A stretch of DNA of 64,000 nucleotides from Neoarius graeffei. Its lineage: Eukaryota; Chordata; Actinopteri; Siluriformes; Ariidae. The position numbers were made by a program, and so were the translations under genes. The notes under the pieces are model-generated. The model had not been told where the DNA came from, did no database searches, and was given only the letters and a program-made list of their open reading frames with translations. The stretch is taken from assembly GCF_027579695.1 (NCBI RefSeq), contig NC_083570.1, forward strand, positions 7,063,501 to 7,127,500. The letters run 5' to 3'. Positions 20,901 through 32,575 of the stretch are shown piece by piece (position 1 is the stretch's first letter; each line of letters opens with the position of its first letter).

Positions 20901-21754
20901 TTATTCATTTAAAGCGGATGTGTATGTAGTCGATTCCCTTCAGGTTCATACAGGTATCTCGAGTAGAGTACCCACATGGTGGAGCATCACATTAACTATG
21001 GATTCACTGGAATGACCAGAATAATATTAAGAGACCAAATACTTTTAAAAAAGATGTAATCATGACCAGTGTATCCACAACCCAAATCAGAAACCGTTGG
21101 GACAGTAAAGCATTTACCACTTTATAATGTTGCCGTTCGAGGACAGACTGGGCCTTTCCTGGATCCTGATTTTTACCGAATCATGACTACAATCACCTGT
21201 TGACCTCCCCTGTTTCAAATCACATCATTATTGAATTGTTTTTTACCTCATTATTAGCCCTAAACTGGCCCTGTCCCAAAGTGAGAGTCGAAGGGTTTCA
21301 GGTCATTTATTTTCTTTTCCCATTTTGTCCTTTCTTTCTGTCCATGAAGTGTATGCGGTTAAATCACATTTTAAAATCAGAACTCCAGATAGAATTCTAT
21401 AATATGCGAATACAATCAAGTTGTTATTTGGAGGCTCAGTTTTACAGAGTAGCACCACATCACTGAAACACACACACAGCCTAAAAACATCAATTCTGTA
21501 TCTTCACTAAAAGACACACAAGAGGATTTACAGCAGGATTGTGTCTTACTACAAGCACTAAAAACTACCACATTGTGTTCATTAAGGATGGAAATAAAGC
21601 AGAAATATTTCACTGTCATCTGCACTTCAGTGTCATTTGTTCTGCTGAAATATTTTCCTCATTCTGTCAGTTTGGAACTTAGTGAGGAGTGAAAATGAAT
21701 AGAAATAAATGACTCTTTATTCCCACAAGGGGAGTCAAAACCTGATTTTATTTA

Positions 21755-23359
21755 CAACCCCGATTCCAAAAAAGTTGGGACAAAGTACAAATTGTAAATA
21801 AAACCGGAATACAATCATTTACAAATCTCAAAAACTGATATTGTATTCACAATAGAACATAGACAACATATCAAATGTCGGAAATGAGACATTTTGAAAT
21901 TTCATGCCAAATATTGGCTCATTTGAAATTTCATGACACAAACACATCTCAAAAAAGTTGGGACAGGGGCAATAAGAGGCTGGAAAAGTTAAAGGTACAA
22001 AAAAGGAACAGCTGGAGGACCAAATTGCAACTCATTAGGTCAATTGGCAATAGGTCATTAACATGACTGGGTATAAAAAGAGCATCTTGGAGTGGCAGCG
22101 GCTCTCAGAAGTAAAGATGGGAAGAGGATCACCAATCCCCCTAATTCTGCGCCGACAAATAGTGGAGCAATATCAGAAAGGAGTTCGACAGTGTAAAATT
22201 GCAAAGAGTTTGAACACATCATCATCTACAGTGCATAATATCATCAAAAGATTCAGAGAATCTGGAAGAATCTCTGTGTGTAAGGGTCAAGGCTGGAAAA
22301 CCATACTGGGTGCCCATGATCTTCGGGCCCTTAGACAGCACTGCATCACATACAGGCATGCTTCTGTATTGGAAATCACAAAATGGGCTCAGGAATATTT
22401 CCAGAGAACATTATCTGTGAACACAATTCACCGTGCCATCCACCGTTGCCAGCTAAAACTCTATAGTTCAAAGAAGAAGCCGGATCTAAACATGATCCAG
22501 AAGCGCAGACGTCTTCTCTGGGCCAAGGCTCATTTAAAATGGACTGTGGCAAAGTGGAAAACTGTTCTGTGGTCAGATGAATCAAAATTTGAAGTTCTTT
22601 ATGGAAATCAGGGACGCCGTGTCATTCGGACTAAAGAGGAGAAGGACGACCCGAGTTGTTATCAGCGCTCAGTTCAGAAGCCTGCATCTCTGATGGTATG
22701 GGGTTGCATTAGTGCATGTGGCATGGGCAGCTTACACATCTGGAAAGACACCATCAATGCTGAAAGGTATATCCAGGTTCTAGAGCAACATATGCTCCCA
22801 TCCAGACGACGTCTCTTTCAGGAAAGACCTTGCATTTTCCAGCATCACAATGCCAAACCACATACTGCATCAATTACAGCATCATGGCTGCATAGAAGAA
22901 GGGTCCGGGTACTGAACTGGCCAGCCTGCAGTCCAGATCTTTCACCCATAGAAAACATTTGGCGCATCATAAAATGGAAGGTACGACAAAAAAGACCTAA
23001 GACATTTGAGCAACTAGAATCCTACATTAGACAAGAATGGGTTAACATTCCTATCCCTAAACTTGAGCAACTTGTCTCCTCAGTCCCCAGACGTTTACAG
23101 ACTGTTGTAAAGAGAAAAGGGGATGTCTCACAGTGGGAAACATGGCCTTGTCCCAACTTTTTTGAGATGTGTTGTTGTCATGAAATTTAAAATCACCTAA
23201 TTTTTCTCTTTAAATGACACATTTTCTCAGTTTAAACATTTGATATGTCATCTATGTTCTATTCTGAATAAAATATGGAATTTTGAAACTTCCACATCAT
23301 TGCATTCCGTTTTTATTTACAATTTTTACTTTGTCCCAACTTTTTTGGAATCAGGGTTG
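21755..23359 (+). mobile_element. Tc1-like transposon, full length (1605 bp)
   Basis: It lies between TA dinucleotides. The termini are CAACCCCGATTCCAAAAAAG and, inverted at the right, CAACCCTGATTCCAAAAAAG. A second inverted pair containing AAAAAAGTTGGGACA lies further inside, as in Tc1 families with long compound repeats. It carries one transposase ORF. Confidence 0.92.
22117..23190 (+). CDS. Tc1-like transposase with altered second catalytic Asp
   Basis: A cut-and-paste transposase of 357 residues from MGRGSPIPL; an upstream in-frame Met at 22063 adds 18 residues, but the MGRG start is the usual Tc1 one. The N-terminal paired-type helix-turn-helix includes [24 protein letters not shown]. 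The catalytic core has VLWSDESKF (first Asp), [11 protein letters not shown] where families have QxDNAxxHT, and SPIENIW (Glu). The second Asp codon is CAC (His) at 22846-22848. With this residue lost the protein should be inactive although the frame is open. It reads into the right inverted repeat before its stop. Confidence 0.9.
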   Translation: MGRGSPIPLILRRQIVEQYQKGVRQCKIAKSLNTSSSTVHNIIKRFRESGRISVCKGQGWKTILGAHDLRALRQHCITYRHASVLEITKWAQEYFQRTLSVNTIHRAIHRCQLKLYSSKKKPDLNMIQKRRRLLWAKAHLKWTVAKWKTVLWSDESKFEVLYGNQGRRVIRTKEEKDDPSCYQRSVQKPASLMVWGCISACGMGSLHIWKDTINAERYIQVLEQHMLPSRRRLFQERPCIFQHHNAKPHTASITASWLHRRRVRVLNWPACSPDLSPIENIWRIIKWKVRQKRPKTFEQLESYIRQEWVNIPIPKLEQLVSSVPRRLQTVVKRKGDVSQWETWPCPNFFEMCCCHEI

Positions 23360-23419
23360 TATTTTGCATTGTTTATTGCTAATAGAAGTCCCACTTTCTC
23401 ATGAACAGATTGTTGAGAT

Positions 23420-24980
23420 GGATGGAGGAGGGGGGAAGATGGTGGACTGAGCGCGAGCATGTTTTCAGGCTCTGATAAAAGTTAGCTGTTCTAGGACGAT
23501 TTGAAACTATCTTTGGAAAACAAAAGGAGAAAAAAAACTATAAATGACTCAGAAACCCCACGATAGTTTGGCTTCTTGAGTCAGACCACTAAACTGCTCT
23601 CTGGCTTACCGAGAGTGAGATGCTAATGCTAATAGAGCGGCTAATGCTACAGGGCTAACAGACCATGATTACAGTCTGACAGCCTGCAGGAAGCATGTGA
23701 TCAAGAAGAGATTGAGGCGATGGAGGAAGAAAATGCGAAAAGGCTTCATGATCCCACACCCATGCCCAGCCCAAATCCCAAAACAGTGAAAGCAAAGACA
23801 AATGTGAACAGTCAGGTGAGATCACTAACAAAACCATCTTCAACGCAATTCAAGCCCTGATTAAGAGGTTTTTACCTCATTATGGTCGCACAATTAAAAC
23901 GTGCCAGATCAGTCGGCTGCTGGGTTTCAAAATAATAAACACACGCTTGTGTTTTTGTGATAAATCCATATTATACTGAGCGCATTTCACACATTAATCA
24001 ATACAAAGTCCCTGCAGCTTTCAGTTCTTTTAAATCAAGGCTGAATACTTTGTTTCTTCTTCGCCGCTGCCTTTTATGAAACCACATTTGAGACTTTTAA
24101 TTTGATTTTTGTCAGCGCGACCGCAATGCATGATGGGATGTATTGCCTTGGTTCATCCCCATCATTGTTCGCTGCTTTTCGTGATGCAGAGGTGGGGCAA
24201 GATGGCGATCAGGGCACGAGCGGCTTTTCCATCTCCATTTGCTTGGTCCCACACTTTTGGATTTAAACTGTCCTCTTCAGACAGAAACACTTTAACCTTT
24301 TCAACTTGCTGGAACAAAGGAATCGAAATAAGACGATGTCTGTCCTCAAAGATAAAGATTTTCCCGCTCAAGACAGCTAATGGTAAGACGGGAAACCCGC
24401 TCGCCTTCCATAACGAGCCCGCAAACGCAGAGGCTGATCCTCCGATGGACACCTCAGGCAAAGCTAATGTTAGCCACACAGCAAGCACAGAAGCTGCTAT
24501 TCCGGTGGACACACCAAAACCAAGCAAAGCTAACGCTAGCGCTTCAGGCACCAGAAGACCGCTAAACACTCCGCCAACAAAACTGCCACCCGCTAAGAAA
24601 ATGGCAGCCGGAGCCGGAGCCGTGCTCTCCTTAGCTGGCATCCTGGCAGCCATTTGTAGCTCGGAGGGCGAAGTAGATGCTTCGGAAAACAACTTAAAGA
24701 GAACTCTGACTTGTTTAGCAGCGTCATACAGCGCGGGGACCAGAACTCAGTGGAAACTGCAGGAATGCAGTCCAACATGGACATTTTGGAGAAAGAACAG
24801 TCAGAGCTGAAGAAATGTCACGGTCTGAATTTAGCAGGTAAATTTAAACTGTAGCATCCGCGGTCTAACCTTACCACAGTATACATTTACCGACTTGGTA
24901 TAATTGGGCCTAGTCTGGATTTACCAGCCTAATATGGGATTTATGTTCATACTTGAATTATTTACACTTTATCTTGATGA
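23420..24980 (+). mobile_element. L1/Tx1-like LINE 5' region and ORF1 N-terminus
   Basis: AAGATGGTGGACTGAGCGCGAG at about 23440 and AAGATGGCGATCAGGG at about 24200 look like two LINE 5' starts. An open frame, 24109-24810, has a Pro/Ala/Thr-rich low-complexity part (PPMDTSGKANVSHTAS...). It then changes frame into NMDILEKEQSELKKCHGLN, a coiled-coil-like stretch typical of L1-type ORF1 proteins. The rest of ORF1 resumes after the piggyBac derivative at 26830. Confidence 0.5.
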
Positions 24981-24996
24981 ATATTGATTTGTTTAA

Positions 24997-26815
24997 CCTC
25001 CTGTCGTGTTCACCCTTCACCCCTTACTTTAGTGTTCCTGGTCAAATGTGACCGGTCTGTTTTAACTGCTCTTAAACTAACACAAAAACCATTAGTCACC
25101 ACCAAAGTTTTATTTAACACTCTTTAGCTGTGAACAATGCCCCAGGGTAGTGGTTAACATGAATAACTACATTCAAAATACAAAAAGGCACTGAAAATTT
25201 ATAACAAAATGAATGTTCTGTAAAAAAGAAAGGGAAAACCAGAGACCAAACTCCTCAACATGGTGTGTGTGTGAATTCATGGACATGAGTGGCATTTGAC
25301 ACTCAGGTTAGAGTGGGCCTTGCAGACGTAGCGATCATATTTACAGCATCTCAGGCTTGTTTTATTGTCTCTTGGGGCACAGAGCTCACAGCGTTTCCTT
25401 TTCTGCCCCTGTCCATTTTGGGAGAGAGCGGCCAGGGCAGCGGCTGGGGCTTGCACACTCCTAACCAGACTGGCAGAGGCTGGTGTGTGGGGAATGTGCT
25501 GGCGCCGTAGAATGAATAAGAGGAGTCACCTCAAAGTCTGGATCAAAATCAGTGTTGTCTTCCATTTCTGAGACATCCTCCTCTATCTCAGGTTCAACTT
25601 CAGTGCCCTCTTCATCTTCTTCTAAAATCGGGTCCAGAGCCTCTCTGACAGATAACCGCATGGCCAGTCGCCTCCTCATTGTGCTCAGAGTAAAAGTGTT
25701 AGGACTGGGACTGTTTTGGCCTCTAGAGGCCACTGTTAATTCCTTTTCTGGTCATGTTTGTTTTGGGCCTCTAGAGGTCACCACTGTGTTCTGTGTTTTG
25801 TTTTTGTCTTATTGCCTGTTTCCTGCCCCGCCCTGTCCTTAATTAGTTTGTGTATAAATACCCCTCTGTTTGTTCCCTTGTCACGGAGTCTTTTTCCTAT
25901 GTTATGCTGTTAGTGCTAGTTCCCTCTGTCCCAGGTACCTTGCCTGTGGCTTTGTATTCTTGGTTTTTGCTTCTTTCTTTTGGACTTTGTGGTTTTTGTT
26001 TTTGACCTTTTTGATCTTCTGAGCGTTTGAGTTTTTGCCTTTTTTCTTATTTGGATTTTGGACTTTGACCCTTTGGATATTTCTATTTTTGTTATCTTCT
26101 GTGCTTTTGGATTTTCTTTGTTTTTTTTTCCATCAGATTGTAAATATTGTACATAGTGTAAATAAACTGTTTTTTGATACTCTACTTTTGCCTCACGCCT
26201 CTGCACTTGAGTCATTCCCCTGGTGGCCTAGTGGGGGTTTGCTGGATTATCACACCAGCAATCCGGGTTCGAATCCCAGCAAAACCCTAACAAAGGAGTG
26301 CAAGGCAAATATCAAGCTATATTTTGGGGGTCTGTGTGAAGATTTGAGACGTTGTTTAGTCTGGAAGGTGTAGTTCATGTGGGGTAGAGGGTAGGCACAA
26401 AAGCACAGGAAAGAGTTGGGTTCACATAACAGACACCTGTCCAGTCTGTGTGTAGATATGATGCATTGTTGCATCAGGAAGTTGGTTCACGTGGGAGGAT
26501 TGGCACATAAGCGTGGGAAAGAGATTGTGTTGGGTTGGTGTGCATGGGGATGTTTTCTCATCTGATGGACGAATATAATCTGGATACCCATTCATTTCCT
26601 ATGGCAGTCACTTTTGACCGGGAACATTACAGATGTAACAAGGTTGACTAAAACACTGAAAATTCAATGTAAGTGGTGATCATCACTTTTATATGTTCAA
26701 GTACACAGTGTGGAGGATATCATAAGGTCTTGAGGCAATTAGATGTAAAAAAAAAAAAAAAATTGAGTGTTTTAAGTTGTAAATCGGTCACATTTGACCC
26801 GAACACGACAGGAAG
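24997..26815 (-). mobile_element. piggyBac derivative, internally deleted
   Basis: Ends CCTCCTGTCGTGTTC and, inverted at the right, CTTCCTGTCGTGTTC. TTAA precedes the left end, but I see no TTAA after the right. On the minus strand an acidic N-terminal piece (MRRRLAMRLSVREALDPILE, EEDVSEMED, 25461-25733) and a Cys-rich C-terminal piece (KRCELCAP...CCKYDRYVCKAHS...CHSCP-stop, about 25277-25410) match the two ends of piggyBac transposases. The catalytic middle is absent. It interrupts the L1-like LINE. Confidence 0.7.
25697..26292 (+). mobile_element. Solo LTR of an LTR retrotransposon
   Basis: It begins TGTTAGGAC and ends CCCTAACA, with perfect 7-bp inverted ends, a TATA-like GTATAAATA near 25852 and AATAAA near 26160, as an LTR should. 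No internal region accompanies it, so it is a fossil solo LTR sitting in the 5' part of the piggyBac derivative. Family (Gypsy, BEL or ERV) is not assigned. The target repeat is not convincing beyond AAG. Confidence 0.6.
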
Positions 26816-26829
26816 ACTCATGATAATTT

Positions 26830-27079
26830 GACACTGGCAGGTCCTCCTGCAGTTGGTGAGGAGACTTCACTGGGATGCGGTCTGGAAGGCAACTCAGGAC
26901 TCCCAGATCTGCCAGGAGCGAGGGGTCCGCTTTGCCCAGGACTTCACCAAGGAGGACAGACTGGCGAGAGAACAACTATGGCCAAAACTAAAACATGCTA
27001 GATCTCAGGGTAAGGTGGCTTTTTACAAAGGCCACATAGCAGTTATTGATGGGCGTGGTCACTGCCAGAAATGCATTTG
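26830..27079 (+). mobile_element. L1/Tx1-like LINE ORF1, C-terminal part
   Basis: The frame reads LVRRLHWDAVWKATQDSQIC, then ARGVRF-like ERGVRFAQDFTKEDRLARE, then QLWPKLKHARSQGKVAFYKG and stops after HCQKC(I). This is the C-terminal domain pattern of L1-type ORF1 proteins (xRGVRxxxDLxxxxxxxRxxLWPxLxxARxxGK). It lies 330 bases before ORF2. Confidence 0.65.
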
Positions 27080-27407
27080 AATCAGAATGTGATGCGGCAA
27101 GTTGATGCTTTATAAGCTCAGGGTTAAAAAAAAAAAAGCTTTATGTTCCACTTGTTCAAATTGAATTTTTTGAAAAGTGAGTTGTTATACTCTCCCAGTT
27201 CCCTTTTAGGAATGTGTGTTTTTTGTTTTTTTGAAGAGTCTAAGTACCAAGATATTAATTTTTCTGAATACTTGTGATGAGAGGACAATGTCCACACTGT
27301 TCTCAGGGACCTGCCTAAGTTTAAGTTAGCTTCAAAAGCAAGCTTTCAATTACCTTTAGGTTTTACAACCTATTTTTGTCTGTTTGAGTGAATGTATGTG
27401 AATTAAA

Positions 27408-30400
27408 ATGTCTTTACAATGCAATCTAAAACTTTTGACAGTTAACACCAGAGGTCTAAGGGATAATATAAAGAGAGAGGCTTTATTTCTATTCTACAAA
27501 AGCAGAAGTTCTCAATGTGTACTACTTCAGGAAACCCATTCAAAGGAATCATACGAAGTTTTGGACAACTCAATGGGGAGACAATTTTTTTTTTCTTCCA
27601 CATGGTACATCAAGATCAGCAGGCATTGCAATTTTACTCAATATCTCACTGGGGAAAATAATTGCCACCAAAAGTAGTAATAATGGCCATTGGGTAATAT
27701 GCATACTTCAAATGGACAATTCTACGCTAATTTTAGGAAATGTTTATGGACACTAACATAGCACAAAACAGAAACCTTCTTACAGAGATTAGAGAAGTTA
27801 TTTTGCAGTTTAAAACTAAATATGTAACTGGAAATATAATATTGGGAGGGGACTGGAATATGGTTAAGGATGAAGGGCTAGACAGACTTCCTAGTAGATT
27901 TACAAACCCTCACCCCAATACTATGCTGGTTGACTATTGTGATTCATTAAAACTTGTAGATGTATGGCGAGAGAAAAATCCAGATGTAAAACAATACTCT
28001 TGGTTCAAACCAGATGGCTCATCCAAATCAAGACTTGATTATCGGTTAATTACTGATGCTCTATTCAATCACATTTCCCTCTGAGAAATAATGCCCGCAC
28101 CTCTAACTGACCATGGCTGTGTTGAGTTACTGGTCACACCCCTATCACAGTCCCACAGGAGAAAAGGGTATTGGAAATGTAATTCTAGTTTATTAAAATA
28201 GGATAACTTTTGTGAAGGCAAAGCAAACCTTATACAAGAAACCTTACATGACGAAGCCTTATTATAATACTCTCAGAAATGGGAATTCCTAAAATATAAA
28301 ATCCATCAATACTCCATCTCCTGGTGGCATGGTGGTGTAGTGGTTAGCGCTGTCACCTCACAGCAAGAAGGTCCGGGTTCGAGCCCCGGGGCCGGCGAGG
28401 GCCTTTCTGTGCGGAGTTTGCATGTTCTCCCCGTGTCCGCGTGGGTTTCCTCCGGGTGCTCCGGTTTCCCCCACAGTCCAAAGACATGCAGGTTAGGTTA
28501 ACTGGTGACTCTAAATTGAGCGTAGGTGTGAGTGTGAATGGTTGTCTGTGTCTTTGTGTCAGCCCTGTGATGACCTGGCGACTTGTCCAGGGTGTACCCC
28601 GCCTTTCGCCCATAGTCAGCTGGGATAGGATCCAGCTCGCCTGCGACCCTGTAGAACAGGATAAAGCGGCTACAGATAATGAGAAGAGATGAGACTCCAT
28701 CTCCTTTAGTAAACAGGTTAGAAACCAAAATAATATACAAGAGGAACGTATTATAAAAGATATACTCTCAATTACTATTCGCTCACTATTGTCAGAGTGA
28801 TCATATAAGGCTTTTACAATTAAACTAAACTAGACAAAATCTATGAACAGAAATCTCGAGGGGCATACATCAGATCATGAGCGAAGTGGATGGAAAGAGG
28901 GGAAAAATACAGCCTACTTCTGCAGGTTAGAAAAAACACGACAAGAACGAAATACAATAAAATCTCTGATGATTAATGGCTCTGAATGCTCTGATCCATC
29001 TGTTATTGCAAAATAAATTAGTGCTTTTTATCAAAATCTGTATACCTCTTCCTACTCTTCTGAAAAAGTCTATCTTCCTGAACAAAATTGAAGAATCTAT
29101 TCCAAAAATTGACAATAAATTTAAAGATAAATGTGAAAAGATATAGAACTGATTGAACTTGACAAAGCTGTAATGTGTTTAAAACTAGATAAATCCCCTG
29201 GCCCCGATGGGCGAACTGCTAACTTTTACAGGCACTTTTGGGAGCTGCTTAGGGAACTCCTCTTTCAGGTGTTTAATGAAGCAATAACTAATCTAATTTT
29301 ACCCACAAGCAGGACAAGGCATTATAACGTTAATACCAAAACCTGGTAAAGATAAAAGGACACTGGAAAATTATCGCCCAATCTCACTTTTAAACAATGA
29401 TTATAAACTGTTAACAAACATCTATACCAATAGATTAAAAAAAGGACTTGGTTAAAAAATTAGTGAAACACAGTCAGGGTTTATAAATAAAAGATCAATA
29501 CATAACATAAGGTTAGTGCAAGACATCTTAGAATACAGTCACCTAATTGAGGACAAGGGCTTTATTTTATTTCTTGATTTTCACAAAGCTTTTGATAAAC
29601 TTGAGTGTCAGTTCCTTTTTAAAGTCTTGCATTTATATGGGTTTGGTCCAAAATTTTGCAACATTTATAGAATCCTTTTATGATGGTACAACCAGCACGG
29701 TAGCACTCCCAACAGGCACTACTCCTCACTTCTCCTTAAACCAAGGAGTTAAACAATGGTGCAATATATCTCCGTTTCTCTTTATTACGGCAGCAGAAAT
29801 GTTAGCAATCCTTATGAAAAACTCAAATAGATAAATTAAATATTTTCAGTAAACAGTTGATGATAAGCCAGCTTGCTGATGACGCCACTATTTTTCTAAA
29901 AAGCCTAGAACATATCCCTGAAGTGTTTAAATGTGTTGATCTCTTCTCTGAAGCATCTGGTCTCACACTCAATCGTAGTAAATGTGAACTCATGGCTATA
30001 CATGATTGCAACCTTTTCGAAGCATATAACATTCCCATTAAGTCTTGTGTAAAATATTTAGGAATTCACCGAACCAAAGACAGTGCCATGAGTGAACCAT
30101 TAAATATTCACGATAAAATTCTTCAATGTAAATCAAAATTAAATTCATGGTTACAAAGAGACCTAACAATATTTGGAAGAACGTACTTAACTAAAATGGA
30201 ATCCTTAGCAAGATGTATTTACCCCGCCTACTCTATGGCTATACCAGATAAAACCATCAAAACAATTAATCAACTAAACTTTAACTACATTTGGAAAAAC
30301 CGAGCTCACTATATCAAAAAATATGAAATTATAAAAAAGAATATAAAGAAGGTGGCGTACAAGCAATTGACTTTGAATGTCTAAATGCTGTCTTTCTGCT

Positions 30401-31460
30401 AGATAGAAATAATATTTGGTTTTGTCTTTACAGAGGTTTATTTGAAAAAATGGGAGGTATTGAGTTTGTCCTTAAATGTGATTTTAATATAGAAAAACTA
30501 CCAGTCAAGTTGGCGTCCTTTCACAAGCAGGTTCTGTTATGCTGGAAACTTATGTACAACCACAACTTTACACCACACCAAACACCGATTTGGAATAATA
30601 GATATGTTCTGTGCCATGGAAAATCTCTCTTTTTGCAACACTGGATGGATAAAGGTATTTGGTTAATATCTCACCTTATGGATAATCAGGGCAACTGGCT
30701 GTTATATGAAAACTTCTGCTCCATTCATAATATTACCTGCAAAAAAGCTGAATTTAATAAAATATGCAAAGCAATTCCTCAACCAGTCAAACAACTTGTA
30801 CAAAACATTGATCCTGAGAGTTTGCCTCCTCCTAACCTTCCAATACTCTACATCATGGAACAAGACTTTCTTAACAAAGAGATACCAAACAAAATCCTAC
30901 ATAATCATTTGAATAATAATCTGTACCCAATACGTTCAAATAAATTCCATCTTTCAGAAGTTCTCTGAAGTAGAGGTTAAAAATGGAGGGCCCAATATCT
31001 AAAATTTCCTGTAAGTCCAAAGGTGAAGGAAGCACATTTTAAGATTTTGAATGAGATTTATCCATCCAGTGGAATGCTAAGAGTGAGATTCAATATTGAC
31101 AGTATTGATAACAACTGTATTTTCTGTGAATCAGATATTGAAACTACGGACCATCTTTTCTTTCAATGTATTTACACAAAAACATTTTGGGAGGACTTTT
31201 TGGACTGGCTTTCTTCTAAAATCCAGCTACAGGACACACTTACCCTGGACAACATAACATTTGGGACGAGTCTGAAGGATTCACAAGCAGACTGTGTTAT
31301 GAATAATTTACTATTGCTCTCGAAATATTTCATTCACTGCTCAAAATGGGAAAAAGTAAGGCCTATTTTCACTGTGTTCAAAAAACATCTTGTAGAAAAT
31401 CCTCACTGCCTTAAAGTGGATGAAATGCAAAAAAGCAATGTCACTCTTGAATGCATTTGA
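27408..31460 (+). pseudogene. L1/Tx1-like LINE ORF2 (endonuclease and reverse transcriptase), broken
   Basis: The apurinic endonuclease starts MSLQCNLKLLTVNTRGLRDN and continues with LLQETHS and, in another frame, IILGGDWNMV...SRLDYRLI (27740-28083). After a SINE insertion, the RT half shows WMERGKNTAYFCRLE (near 28890), DKSPGPDGR (near 29190), LNNDYKLLTN (near 29395), QLADDATIFL (near 29870) and KYLGIHR (near 30050). The C-terminal zinc-like CIFCESDIETTDHLFFQC lies near 31110. Frames change at least five times. An A-run at about 31516 marks the 3' end. Confidence 0.82.
28323..28693 (+). mobile_element. tRNA-derived SINE inside the LINE
   Basis: Same family and orientation as the SINE at 1136, with A-box-like GTGGTGTAGTGGTTAGCG and B-box GGTTCGAGCCC. 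The 12-bp target ACTCCATCTCCT flanks it (28311-28322 and 28694-28705). It is full length at the 5' side and ends ATAATGAGAAGAGATGAG. Confidence 0.93.
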
Positions 31461-31559
31461 TCATTTGAAAATATTTGAAGACTTCGAATGATAATTATAC
31501 AACTGTGTGAATGTAAAAAAAAAAACCGTGGGATACTTTGAGTGCACTGTATAGGGTGT

Positions 31560-31960
31560 AAATAATCTTCGGACAGCACTACAAAATGGCGTCCTCACTA
31601 TATAGTGCCCTGTATAGTGAGTAGGGAGCGAATGCTGATGTAATCAAGCCAGAAGTCTTGTTTGTTTTTGATAACAATCAGGAAAGTTTGAAAAAAGTAG
31701 GCAGTAATCGTCATTTCAGCTCGTTTGGAAAACAGTTTTCAGAGGGTGTCTGAGGGAGGATCTAAGTTTTCAAAATGGCGGCACTGACACCTGGCTGACA
31801 CCTCACGTTTCGAAGTCTCGCACGAGTCTCATGAAGGTCGTGCGGATAAGCGACGCCTGCCGTGGAACAGCTACGGCTGCCAAACAAAAAACGTAAAATT
31901 AAGGTAAACTATCCTAATTCAAATTAAGTCCAGAAACATTACTTTTACAGAAATTTTCAT
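31560..31960. other. Repeat-like non-coding stretch
   Basis: It contains CACTATATAGTGCCCTGTAT and TATAGTGAGTAGGGAGCGAA, phrases I associate with dispersed fish repeats, and an ACAAAATGGCG motif twice in similar form. No gene is seen. The nearby 32225-32420 is also non-coding. Confidence 0.4.
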
Positions 31961-31971
31961 TAAATGGTCTG

Positions 31972-32224
31972 CAGAAAAATACCAATATTTTACAAATTTT
32001 TCCTAAATTATTACGATCAAACACTTTTAATAAAGTGACAGTGCTACAAGTTCTGTGGAAAAATACCATTATTTCACAGATTTTTCATGGATTATTACAA
32101 TCAAACACTTTAAATAAAGTGCCGATGCTAAGAGTTCTGTGAAAAATACCGTTATTTCACAGATTTTTACTAAATTATTCTGATCAAACACTTTTAATAA
32201 AGGGACAATGCTAAGAGTTCTGGG
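31972..32224. repeat. Three tandem copies of an 83-bp unit
   Basis: The unit runs AAAAATACC(A/G)TTATTTCACA, TTTTTCCTAAATTATTA, ATCAAACACTTTTAATAAAG, TGCTAAGAGTTCTGTG. Copies begin near 31976, 32061 and 32143. Each unit contains TAATAAAG, a polyadenylation-like word. Confidence 0.85.
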
Positions 32225-32421
32225 TCCAAGAGTTTTGGTGAAAAAAATGCTGTGGTTCTCCTGTTTCAGGCTGTTCTAGTTTGGTGGAGGAGTGGATGGT
32301 GGAAGAACGACAGGATTTCAGCTCTTACTCATTAATATTCATGACATGTAAACGTGTTACCTCTGATTGGCTAACTGTGACGCTACCTCCAGTGAGTCAG
32401 AACCATTTCTGGCTCTGCAGT

Positions 32422-32504
32422 CAGTGTTGCCAGATTGGGCGGTTTTAAGTGCATTTTGAACATATTTTTGGGCTGGAAAACGTCAGCAGTATCTGGCAAC
32501 ACTG
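32422..32504. mobile_element. 83-bp hAT MITE
   Basis: Perfect 14-bp inverted ends, CAGTGTTGCCAGAT and ATCTGGCAACACTG, enclose only 55 bases. The flanks TCTGCAGT and TCTACGGT agree at 6 of 8 bases, as an aged hAT duplication would. Its ends match the outer hAT at 7816-12147, and a GGGCGGTTT relic also opens the window. Confidence 0.82.
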
Positions 32505-32575
32505 TCTACGGTTTTCCTGGCCTCGGTTGTTCAGTCAACTTGAAAAAGCTAAAACTCAGGAAACTGTTGCACATA

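Noticed and set aside
24162-24692. 176-codon minus-strand frame
   Set aside because: Antisense of the LINE ORF1 region, of low complexity; no family recognised.
26215-26285. tRNA-like stretch with GGTTCGAATCCC
   Set aside because: A B-box-like word is present, but it sits at the very end of a solo LTR and the stems do not pair well enough for me to call a tRNA.
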